In this document: piece after piece, positions 5,766-12,122 of the stretch
How positions within the stretch are numbered: the stretch's first letter is position 1
Layout of the letters: each line of letters starts with the position of its first letter
Origin: JBCDBY01 sp039182715
Lineage (GTDB): Bacteria > Planctomycetota > PLA2
Direction: 5' to 3'
DNA: 16,136 nt
Assembly: GCA_039182715.1 (NCBI GenBank)
Contig: JBCDBY010000073.1
Span: 1-16,136 of the forward strand
Position numbers and translations under genes: made by a program
Notes under the pieces: model-generated
Database searches by the model: none
Seen by the model: only the letters and a program-made list of their open reading frames with translations
Told to the model about the DNA's origin: nothing

Positions 5766-7970
5766 CTACCGGCCGAGCACTTCGGAGAGGACGGGGTCGT
5801 CACCGAAGAGTTCCCGTGCCAGCGAGATCAGCTCCGGCGACTTCTCCACGAAGGCGCGGACCGACACGACGATGCTCGGCTCCTTCAGGACGTCGGGATA
5901 GGCGGTGCGCGCCTCCTTCAGCTTGCGTCGCGCGGTCACCGGGTCGCGCGCCTGCAGCGCGCCGAGCGCCTCGAGGAAGAGCGCCTGGGACTCGAAGTGG
6001 CCCGCGCGCTCGACGTCGCCTAGCCCGCGCGCCGCGCGCGCCTTCTGGCGGAAGCGCGGCGGCGTGGGGCGCGACCGGCAGAGCGACTCCGACAGAAGGA
6101 ATGCCTCCGTGAAGTCGGGGCGCGCCCGCTCCCGTACCTTCACGCGCCACGACTGGATCCGCGCCTTGACGCGTCGGATGTGGGCGTCGGGCGACTCGCC
6201 CTCGCGCGGCGGCACCTTGGGCCGCGGGTTCGCCGCGATGACCGCCTCGCCCCGCTCGAGCGCCGTTTGGATGCGGCGCTGCACGAACGTGGCGTCGAGG
6301 GTGCGCACCAGGTAGTCGAGGCGCTTGGTCGAGAAGCGGCCCTCGCGCAGCGCACCGAGTTCCACCTCCAGCTCCTCGCGCGCGAACTCCGGGGTCCATC
6401 GCGAGCGCGGCACGCGATCGAGCCAGTAGGCCGCGCGGTCCAGCCGGCCCGCCTCGCGCAGAAAGCGCGCGAGCGCGACGTAGGGCGCCACCGGCCGCGG
6501 GTCCGCCTCGATCGCCTGCTCGAGCAGCGTGACCGCCAGGCTGCGCTGATCGCGCGCGGCCAGCAGTTGCGCCAACCGCACGTGCGTCAGCGTGTGGTGC
6601 GGATCGTGCTTCGCGAGAATCGCGCGCAGCGCGGGCACCGCGTCGTCGTCCGTGAGGAACCGCGTGCGGTTGTAGTGCGCGCCGGCGTGGTGCGGCTCCT
6701 GCGCCAGCAGGCGCGTGAGATCCTCCGGGCGGCTGCGCTCGATGAGCGCCTCGGGGTGCGCCGGTTCCCAGCGCAGGACGAGGTCGATGTCGCCCTCGCG
6801 GGAGAGATAGCGGCCGAACGCGCGGTCGGCGACCCAGTGCCGCACGGCGATCGGCGTGACGAGCAGCAGCGCGGCGAGGCCCGCCGCCGCCGCGGGCCGC
6901 GCCCAGCCCTCGAGCAGCCGGCGTTCGGTGACCAGCGGCAGGCCCGCGTAGGCGAGGGCGACCAGCGACGGGTCGCGCCAGGGCAGGTCGACCATCGCCG
7001 CGGCGGCGAGCGCGAGCCAGGAGGCGGCGACGGCGCGGTTCGCGCGCGCGGCGCGCAGGACGGCGATCAGCAGGAGCAGGAAGGCGGCGACGCCGAGCGC
7101 CCCGCCCGCCACCCACGCCTCGAGATAGTCGTTGTGCACCGCGTGCACCGTGCGGCCGCCGGAAATCGCGTGCTCCTCGATGGGGCGCACGGGCGGATAG
7201 CCGCGGCGGAATCCCTCGGCCCCGTGGCCGAGCAGCGGCTGTTCGGCGCCCATCGCGGCGGCCGCCGCGTACCAGTGCTGCCGCACCTTGACCGTGTCGG
7301 ATCGACCCAGCGTCAGGCCCAGCGCCAGGACGACGACCGGCAGCGCGAGCAGCGCCCAACGGAAGCGGGGGAGCCGCGGCGCGACCCACCAGGCGACGCC
7401 GACCGACGCCGCGAGCAGGCCGCCGCGGCTCTGGGAAGCGACGAGTCCGATGCCGATCAGAACCACGAACGCCCAGCGCGCACGGTGCGGCCAGGCCAGC
7501 GCGTAGGGCAGCAGCAGGGCGAGCCCGGCGCCGGCGAAGTTGCGGTTGGCAAAAAAAGCGTGCGCCTGCGGCGAATCGCTGAGCACCTGGACCACCGCGT
7601 AGATCGCCACGATGCCCCCGAGACCGGCGAGCAGCGGCACGAGACGGCGTTCCCACCAGCGGCGCGGCGCCGCGGCGGCGGCAACGTGGTGCACCAGCGT
7701 GAGCGCGAGCAGCAGGCACCACCAGCGCAGCGCGCGCGGCGCCGGCGGAGCGCGCCAGAGTTCGATGCCGCGCACCGCGACGAACGCCCAGAGCGGCGCG
7801 CTCAGGTTGGTCCAGGCGAACAGTCCGCGCCACGCCGCGCCGGCCAGCACCGCGATCGCGACGACCGCGATGGCGACGTACTTGACCGCCTGGAAGTCGA
7901 AGGGCAGCGGGTCGACGGCGAGCACCGCCGCCGCCGGAAGCAGCAGGAAGGCGGCGCGGGTGAAGCTCAC
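5766..7970 (-). CDS. O-antigen-ligase-like (Wzy/WaaL) membrane protein with C-terminal TPRs
   Basis: The product has 734 residues. Roughly residues 1-375 are very hydrophobic, with about ten membrane segments. They include the family marks FANRNFAGAGLALLLP (140-155), SQSRGGLLAASVG (179-191) and HAVHNDYLEAW (276-286), typical of the O-antigen ligase/polymerase domain, whose members transfer or polymerise undecaprenyl-linked glycans on the periplasmic side. Residues from about 390 to 700 are soluble and TPR-like (for example HVRLAQLLAARDQRSLAVTLLEQAIEADP, in two pieces, and the repeat after it). The start is GTG at 7970, overlapping the ftsY stop as GTGA, so it is translated with ftsY. No glycosyltransferase genes are near, so the acceptor and glycan are unknown. 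Some such fusion proteins act as protein O-glycosylating ligases, which is possible here. Confidence 0.85.
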   Translation of the reverse strand: MSFTRAAFLLLPAAAVLAVDPLPFDFQAVKYVAIAVVAIAVLAGAAWRGLFAWTNLSAPLWAFVAVRGIELWRAPPAPRALRWWCLLLALTLVHHVAAAAAPRRWWERRLVPLLAGLGGIVAIYAVVQVLSDSPQAHAFFANRNFAGAGLALLLPYALAWPHRARWAFVVLIGIGLVASQSRGGLLAASVGVAWWVAPRLPRFRWALLALPVVVLALGLTLGRSDTVKVRQHWYAAAAAMGAEQPLLGHGAEGFRRGYPPVRPIEEHAISGGRTVHAVHNDYLEAWVAGGALGVAAFLLLLIAVLRAARANRAVAASWLALAAAAMVDLPWRDPSLVALAYAGLPLVTERRLLEGWARPAAAAGLAALLLVTPIAVRHWVADRAFGRYLSREGDIDLVLRWEPAHPEALIERSRPEDLTRLLAQEPHHAGAHYNRTRFLTDDDAVPALRAILAKHDPHHTLTHVRLAQLLAARDQRSLAVTLLEQAIEADPRPVAPYVALARFLREAGRLDRAAYWLDRVPRSRWTPEFAREELEVELGALREGRFSTKRLDYLVRTLDATFVQRRIQTALERGEAVIAANPRPKVPPREGESPDAHIRRVKARIQSWRVKVRERARPDFTEAFLLSESLCRSRPTPPRFRQKARAARGLGDVERAGHFESQALFLEALGALQARDPVTARRKLKEARTAYPDVLKEPSIVVSVRAFVEKSPELISLARELFGDDPVLSEVLGR

Positions 7971-9082
7971 GCGAAGAGGGCGTCGACGAAGGTGGTCGCG
8001 TCGAACGCCTCGATGTCCTCGCGCTGTTCGCCGAGCCCGACGAACTTGATGGGAATGTCCATCTCGTCGCGGATCGAGAGCACCGCGCCGCCGCGCGCCG
8101 TGCCGTCCAGCTTGGTGATGAAGATGCCGCTCACCGGGGAGACCTCGGAGAAGAGCCGCGCCTGCTGCACCGCGTTCTGGCCGGTCGTGCCGTCCACGAC
8201 CAGCAGCGTCTCGTGCGGCGCCTCGGGGATGCGCTTCTGCAGCACCCGCCGGATCTTGGAGAGCTCTTCCATCAGGTTCTTCTGGGTGTGCAGCCGGCCT
8301 GCGGTATCGACGATGAGCACGTCGGCCTTGCGCGAGACGGCCGCCTCCGCGGCGTCGTACGCGACCGCGGCCGGATCGGCGCCCGTCGCCTGTTTGACGA
8401 TCTCCACGCCCAGTCTCTTGCTCCAGATCGTGAGCTGCTCGACGGCGGCGGCGCGGAACGTGTCGCCCGCCGCGAGGACGACCTTGTCACCCCGGTCGAC
8501 GAACCAGCCGGTCAGCTTGGCGATCGAGGTCGTCTTGCCGGCGCCGTTCACGCCACAGACGAGAATCACGGTGGGCCCGCTCTCCGCGCGCCGGATCTCC
8601 TGCGCGCCCTGCGCCAGCTTGGACGCGAGCCGCGCCTTGAAGAAGGGGATCACCTGGTCGCCCTCGGTGACCTCCTTGCGCTTCCATGCGTCGCGCAGGC
8701 TCTTGGTGATCTGGGCGATGCTGGTCGTCTTGCCCGCGCCGTTGATCCCGGCGACGAGGACGACCGTTGGGCCGGACTCGGCGAAGTGCAGCGAGCGATC
8801 CTCGGCCGGGAAGTAAGCGACGAGCTGCTGCTTGAGGAAGTCGAGGGCCTCGTCGCCGGTCTCGATCTCGCCGCGCTCCCAGCCGGCCTCGAGGTCCTTG
8901 CGCAGCTCGATGGCGGTCTTGACGCCGACGTCGGCCTGGATCAGGGCCTTCTCGACCTGCCTGAGCAGCTCGGCCGAGAGCGTCTGGCCGGTGAGCAGGG
9001 TCGTGACCGTGCGGCCGGCGGCGTCGCGCGTCTTGCCCAGCGCCCCGGAGAGCTTCTTGAACACGCCCTTGAACAGTCCCAT
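7967..9082 (-). CDS. ftsY: Signal recognition particle receptor FtsY, with duplicated P-loop segment
   Basis: FtsY is the membrane-associated GTPase that docks the SRP-ribosome complex at the translocon. The 371-residue product has an N domain (about 1-105), then GINGAGKTTSIA (112-123), then a second N-domain end (about 128-168), a second P-loop GVNGAGKTTSIA (177-188), DTFRAAA (207-213), DTAGRL (259-264) and TKLDG (323-327). A normal FtsY of this type would have one P-loop and about 305 residues. The extra 65 residues align with residues 63-127 but differ at many positions, and about 70 percent of bases match around the two P-loops by eye. So this is either a diverged internal duplication or a join between two ftsY genes. 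The reading frame is intact throughout. The start ATG at 9082 is supported by a TANNNT box 6 nt upstream. It overlaps the downstream membrane-protein gene by 4 bp. Confidence 0.9.
   Translation of the reverse strand: MGLFKGVFKKLSGALGKTRDAAGRTVTTLLTGQTLSAELLRQVEKALIQADVGVKTAIELRKDLEAGWERGEIETGDEALDFLKQQLVAYFPAEDRSLHFAESGPTVVLVAGINGAGKTTSIAQITKSLRDAWKRKEVTEGDQVIPFFKARLASKLAQGAQEIRRAESGPTVILVCGVNGAGKTTSIAKLTGWFVDRGDKVVLAAGDTFRAAAVEQLTIWSKRLGVEIVKQATGADPAAVAYDAAEAAVSRKADVLIVDTAGRLHTQKNLMEELSKIRRVLQKRIPEAPHETLLVVDGTTGQNAVQQARLFSEVSPVSGIFITKLDGTARGGAVLSIRDEMDIPIKFVGLGEQREDIEAFDATTFVDALFA
8660..8710. other. Probable join point between two different ftsY sequences
   Basis: Reading ftsY on the minus strand, the first P-loop is followed by ITKSLRDAWKRKEVTEGD. 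The first half of this fits what normally follows a P-loop. The second half fits what normally precedes one, in the N domain of another FtsY. The switch therefore falls near LRDAWKR, about 8675-8700. To the right everything is planctomycete-like; to the left the affiliation is less clear. It cannot be decided from sequence alone whether this is a biological recombination or an assembly chimera. Confidence 0.55.
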
Positions 9083-9088
9083 GGCGAC

Positions 9089-9094
9089 AGGGTA
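9089..9094 (-). promoter_or_regulatory. TANNNT -10 box 6 nt upstream of ftsY
   Basis: TACCCT on the minus strand is followed by GTCGCC and then the ftsY ATG. There is no purine-rich ribosome-binding site in the spacer. The position predicts transcription starting at the start codon. Confidence 0.5.
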
Positions 9095-9142
9095 GCGGGC
9101 CCCCGCGACGCCCCGATCGCTGCACCCCGCCGCCGGGTCGCC

Positions 9143-9148
9143 TACGAT
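9143..9148 (+). promoter_or_regulatory. TANNNT -10 box 6 nt upstream of groES
   Basis: TACGAT is followed by CGAGGA and the groES ATG. GAGGA touches the ATG and is too close to act as a normal Shine-Dalgarno site. No CIRCE inverted repeat for HrcA lies in the 72 bp between ftsY and groES, so the usual heat-shock repressor site is not seen. Confidence 0.5.
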
Positions 9149-9154
9149 CGAGGA

Positions 9155-9481
9155 ATGTCAGACGTGCCCGACACCCAGCCCACGACCACCCAGCTCGAGA
9201 CCGTCGAACCCATCGGCGCCCGCGTCCTGATCCGCAAGGACGAGGACAAGAAGACCACCAAGGCCGGCATCCACCTGCCCGACAAGATCGAGATCCCCAC
9301 CCTCACCGGGCGGATCGTCACCGTCTCGGCCGAGGTCGAGCACAACGACGATTACCCGCTCCAGCAGTACGACCGCGTGCTGTTTAACCCCAAAGGGGCG
9401 ATCCCGGTCGACTTCGAGGGCGACAACCGCCTGTTCGTCGTGCCGGTCGAAAACGTCGTCGCGGTTTTCCGCAAGGCCTGA
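9155..9481 (+). CDS. groES: Co-chaperonin GroES
   Basis: The product has 108 residues, slightly longer than the usual 95-100 because of a polar N-terminal tail (about residues 1-16). The core shows PIGARVLIRKDE (19-30), the mobile-loop region with KAGIHLPD (36-43), GRIVTVSAE (52-60), YDRVLFNPKGA (72-82) and VENVVAVFRKA at the end. GroES caps the GroEL chamber during ATP-driven folding. No groEL follows; the next gene is aroA. The start ATG at 9155 was chosen because the promoter-like box and the planctomycete-type N-terminus agree; the open frame extends far upstream only as antisense of ftsY. The mobile-loop Gly-Gly-Ile-type triplet reads AGI with a strongly shifted surrounding sequence, and the protein is acidic. 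Confidence 0.93.
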   Translation: MSDVPDTQPTTTQLETVEPIGARVLIRKDEDKKTTKAGIHLPDKIEIPTLTGRIVTVSAEVEHNDDYPLQQYDRVLFNPKGAIPVDFEGDNRLFVVPVENVVAVFRKA

Positions 9482-9486
9482 GCGGG

Positions 9487-9492
9487 TACCTT
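9487..9492 (+). promoter_or_regulatory. TANNNT -10 box 6 nt upstream of aroA
   Basis: TACCTT is followed by GGTGTC and then the GTG start of aroA. It lies within the 17 bp groES-aroA gap, so aroA may have its own promoter as well as readthrough from groES. TTTTCC 16 nt upstream (9465-9470) is a weak -35 candidate inside groES. Confidence 0.45.
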
Positions 9493-9498
9493 GGTGTC

Positions 9499-10842
9499 GT
9501 GGCCGACCTGCCCGACCAGCTCCCGATCGACCCCCTGCCCGGCCCGTTCGACGTCGCGCACCGCCCGCCGGGGTCCAAGTCGCTGACGAACCGGGCGCTG
9601 CTGCTGGCCGCGCTGGCCGACGACCAGTCGACCATCCGGCACGCCCTGCGGGCCGACGACACGCAGGTGATGCTCGACGCCCTCGACCGGCTCGGCTTCG
9701 CGGTCGAGGACGAGGGCGCCTGCCTGCGGGTCACCGGGCAGGCGGGCTCGATCCCGTCGCACGCGGCCGAGCTGTTCCTCGGTAACGCCGGCACGGCCAT
9801 GCGCTCGCTCACCGCCGCCGTCTGCCTCGACCACGGCACGTTCATCCTCGACGGCGTGCCCCGCATGCGCCAGCGGCCGATCGGCGAGCTCGTCGACGCG
9901 CTCAAAGAACTGGGCGGCAACATCGTCTACCTGGGCCAGCCCGGCTGCCCACCGCTGCAGGTCCACGCCGCGGGGCTCACGGGCGGCGACATCACCCTCA
10001 AGCCCACGCTCAGCTCGCAGTTCATCACCGCCCTGCTCCTCGCCGCGCCGTGCATGGAGCAAGGGCTCGCCATCACGTTCGACGGGCCGGTCACCTCGCA
10101 GCCTTATGTCGAGCTGACGATCGCGATCATGGCCGACTTCGGCGTCACCGCCGTGCCGACCTACCGGCAAGAGCGGCTCGTCGCGGTCCGCGTCGCCCCC
10201 GGGAGATACGCGGCCGCGGACTATACGGTCGAGCCGGACGCCGGCTCCGCGTCGTACTTCATGGCCGCCGCCGCGGGCGTGCCCGGCTCGCGCATCACGA
10301 TCGAGGGGCTCGGCGCCGATTCGGTGCAGGGCGAGGCCGAATTCGTCGATGCCTTGGAGCAGATGGGCGCGAGCGTCACGCAGACCGCCGACGCGACCAC
10401 CGTCGCCGCCCCGCCCGATGGCAGGCTCAAGCCCATCGACCTGGACGGCGACCCCATCACCGACTCGGCGATGACCCTCGCCGCCCTCGCGGCGATCGCC
10501 GACGGCGACTCGGCGATCCGCAACGTCGGCAACTGGCGCGTCAAGGAGACCGACCGCCTCAACGCCATGTGCAACGAGCTCAACAAGCTCGGCTGCATCG
10601 CCCAGGTCCGCGGCGACGACCTGCTCATCACCCCGCCCGCCGACGGCGAGCTCACGCCCGGCGTCGTCAAGACCTACGACGACCACCGCATCGCCATGGC
10701 CTTCAGCGTGCTCGGCCTGGCTCGCCGGGGCGTCACCATCGACGACCCCGCCTGCGTCGCCAAGACCTACCCCGGCTTCTTCGCCGATCTCGACAAGCTC
10801 CGCGGCGTACAGACCGTAGGAGCCGCAGATGAACGCGGATAA
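9499..10842 (+). CDS. aroA: 3-phosphoshikimate 1-carboxyvinyltransferase (EPSP synthase)
   Basis: The 447-residue product makes 5-enolpyruvylshikimate-3-phosphate from shikimate-3-phosphate and PEP, the sixth step of chorismate synthesis. Landmarks are RPPGSKSLTNRAL (22-34, with K27), LGNAGTAMRSL (94-104), RQRPIGEL (124-131), SSQFITALLLAAP (172-184), then VKETDRL and DDHRIAM toward the C-terminus. These match class I EPSP synthases. The residue after Arg in GTAMR is Ser (S103) where class I enzymes usually have Pro (P101 in E. coli). The start is GTG at 9499. The last codons and the TAA stop (reading ADERG-stop) are formed by the left arm of a 25-bp inverted repeat, so the original C-terminus may have been altered by its arrival. 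No other aromatic-pathway gene is adjacent. Confidence 0.95.
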   Translation: MADLPDQLPIDPLPGPFDVAHRPPGSKSLTNRALLLAALADDQSTIRHALRADDTQVMLDALDRLGFAVEDEGACLRVTGQAGSIPSHAAELFLGNAGTAMRSLTAAVCLDHGTFILDGVPRMRQRPIGELVDALKELGGNIVYLGQPGCPPLQVHAAGLTGGDITLKPTLSSQFITALLLAAPCMEQGLAITFDGPVTSQPYVELTIAIMADFGVTAVPTYRQERLVAVRVAPGRYAAADYTVEPDAGSASYFMAAAAGVPGSRITIEGLGADSVQGEAEFVDALEQMGASVTQTADATTVAAPPDGRLKPIDLDGDPITDSAMTLAALAAIADGDSAIRNVGNWRVKETDRLNAMCNELNKLGCIAQVRGDDLLITPPADGELTPGVVKTYDDHRIAMAFSVLGLARRGVTIDDPACVAKTYPGFFADLDKLRGVQTVGAADERG

Positions 10843-11160
10843 ACGCGGATGGCGGCATCGTGTGTCGATGTGGGGCGGCGCGATCGGGCTCGGCCTTGCG
10901 ATCGGCTACGCCGGCTTGGAAACGATCCGCTGGCAGATTCACCCGTTCAACCGCGACTATGTCGGAAAGAGTGAAACCCAAGCCCTTGCGATCCTTGGAC
11001 CGCCAACACGACGAAGCTCAATTGCGAGCGACGAGGTATTGATTTGGTTAGATCTGACCGAGCCTCAGGCGTTCAGCCTTCAAGTCACCGATTCAGTGGT
11101 TACCCGACAGGCTATGTACTCCAGATGAAAGCCACCCATCCGCGTTCATCCGCGTTCATC
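10828..11160. repeat. 25-bp inverted repeat with 10-nt periodicity flanking a low-GC insert (element 4)
   Basis: The left arm (10828-10852) and right arm (11136-11160) are inverted copies with one mismatch in 25. Each arm is a tandem array of a 10-nt unit, GATNAACGCG on the left and CATCCGCGTT on the right, and the right array continues to about 11167. They enclose 283 bp of noticeably lower GC than the flanking genes, containing one small ORF. The left arm provides the aroA stop and the small ORF's ATG. The right arm encodes part of the pilin leader. There is no transposase, so if mobile it would depend on outside enzymes. Confidence 0.8.
10829..11128 (+). CDS. Small membrane-anchored or exported protein, BamE/SmpA-like (hypothetical)
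   Basis: The 99-residue frame overlaps aroA by 14 bp and the pilin gene by 4 bp (ATGA). AGGAG at 10818-10822 is an ideal ribosome-binding site for the ATG at 10829, but the first ten residues (MNADKRGWRH) are simply the translated repeat arm. GTG 10862 or ATG 10868 would remove them. A hydrophobic stretch near residues 16-30 (GGAIGLGLAIGYAGL) looks like an N-terminal anchor or signal. The rest, with YVGKSETQALAILGPPTRR and a later ILIWLDL-type strand (here VLIWLDL), resembles the small BamE/SmpA fold, in which a G-x(n)-LGxP motif precedes a beta-rich part. The likeness is faint. Base composition is lower in GC than in its neighbours, consistent with a different origin. Confidence 0.6.
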   Translation: MNADKRGWRHRVSMWGGAIGLGLAIGYAGLETIRWQIHPFNRDYVGKSETQALAILGPPTRRSSIASDEVLIWLDLTEPQAFSLQVTDSVVTRQAMYSR

Positions 11161-12048
11161 CGCGGTTCTCAGCCCGGCGCCTTCACGCTGGTCGAACTGC
11201 TCGTCGTCATCGGCATCATCGCCATCCTCATCGGCATCCTGCTGCCCGTGCTCGCGGCCTCCCGATCCACCGCGCGCTTGCTCACCTGCGGCGTCAACCA
11301 GAAACAGCTCGGCCTGGCGATCTACGCGTACGCCGCGGAGTCCAACGACGTCCTGCCTCACAACCCCAACATCGCCCTGTCCAATCCCGGTCGTGGCTAC
11401 GACGGCCCGACTCGCGCCACCAACGCCATCGCGCTCAAAGAGATCGAGCCTCCACCGGGGACCGGCACGACCGGCCTGGACCCCGGCCTCACCGAGGACA
11501 CCGTCGGCCTCGGCATCCTCATCGACCACCAGCTCGACGACGACCGCGCCGCGTTCTGCCCCGATGACGACTCGACCGACCCCGTCGAGGAGCTCGAAAA
11601 CCTGAGAACCGGCGCCAATTCCGCCTCCTCGTCCTACTACTACCGCCAGCTCGATGCGATCGGCTACGAAGATGATGGCTCGGGCAATTTCATCCAGCGA
11701 TCGACCGCCGTCGGCCAGCCTCCGCGGCTCGATGATCTCGAGCTCAACCCGGCGGGCCTCGACGCCGCGGCCCTGATGCTTGATCGCAACTTCTTTGACA
11801 CCTTCGGCGGCGCGTTCGGCGGCGACAAGACGAACCATCGTGGCGCCGAGGTCAACATTCTCTACAGCGACGGCCACGTCGAGACCTTCGGCAACGACGC
11901 CTCGGCCGACCGTCCCGGCGACGGCGGGCACTTCGCCGTCGCCGCGCCCGACGCGATCCCGCCCGCGACCGCGCCGCGCTTCGATCAGATCTTCGTCAAC
12001 GCAGACTTCGCGACGAGTGGCGATCCGGCCGACGCACCGGAGCTGTGA
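11125..12048 (+). CDS. Type IV pilin-like (pseudopilin) protein with prepilin leader
   Basis: The 307-residue product begins MKATHPRSSAFIRGSQPG, an 18-residue leader, followed by AFTLVELLVVIGIIAIL, the classical prepilin peptidase site and hydrophobic N-terminal helix. Cleavage after G18 is expected. The start ATG at 11125 overlaps the preceding stop by 4 bp. Near the C-terminus NHRGAEVNILYSDGHVE (about residues 237-253) resembles the H-X9-DG motif of the large planctomycete pseudopilin families, but with ten residues between H and D. The protein probably belongs to a type II secretion or pilus-like assembly, anchored in the inner membrane with a periplasmic domain. No prepilin peptidase, ATPase or secretin gene is nearby. 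Residues about 5-15 of the leader are encoded by the right inverted-repeat arm. Confidence 0.85.
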   Translation: MKATHPRSSAFIRGSQPGAFTLVELLVVIGIIAILIGILLPVLAASRSTARLLTCGVNQKQLGLAIYAYAAESNDVLPHNPNIALSNPGRGYDGPTRATNAIALKEIEPPPGTGTTGLDPGLTEDTVGLGILIDHQLDDDRAAFCPDDDSTDPVEELENLRTGANSASSSYYYRQLDAIGYEDDGSGNFIQRSTAVGQPPRLDDLELNPAGLDAAALMLDRNFFDTFGGAFGGDKTNHRGAEVNILYSDGHVETFGNDASADRPGDGGHFAVAAPDAIPPATAPRFDQIFVNADFATSGDPADAPEL

Positions 12049-12072
12049 TCCGGGTCGTCTTCGTGCATTTCA

Positions 12073-12092
12073 CCTGCGAGCACGCTCGCAGG
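12073..12092 (+). terminator. Hairpin downstream of the pilin-like gene
   Basis: CCTGCGAGC and GCTCGCAGG form a perfect 9-bp inverted repeat with only AC between, so in practice an 8-bp stem with a 4-nt loop. It starts 24 bp after the pilin stop. There is no T-run, so it is an intrinsic-terminator-like hairpin rather than a classic rho-independent terminator. Confidence 0.55.
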
Positions 12093-12101
12093 CTGACACG
12101 G

Positions 12102-12122
12102 GAACCACGGGGCGCGTGGTTC
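12102..12122 (-). terminator. Hairpin at the 3' end of the TPR/peptidase gene
   Basis: GAACCAC and GTGGTTC pair across a 7-nt loop. The stem includes two bases of the complement of the TPR gene's stop codon. With the neighbouring hairpin it separates two convergent genes. No T-run is present. Confidence 0.4.

Noticed and set aside
6180..8816. Very long + strand open frame (878 codons) opposite the O-antigen-ligase-like gene and ftsY
   Set aside because: Its translation is Arg/Glu-rich low-complexity sequence, an artefact of high GC on the strand opposite two well-supported genes.
8213..9154. N-terminal extension of the GroES frame through antisense of ftsY
   Set aside because: GroES has a fixed size near 100 residues, and a promoter-like box and ATG at 9155 fit the family. 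The extension is shadow sequence.
9083..9154. CIRCE/HrcA operator upstream of groES
   Set aside because: No TTAGCACTC-like inverted repeat is present in the 72 bp gap.
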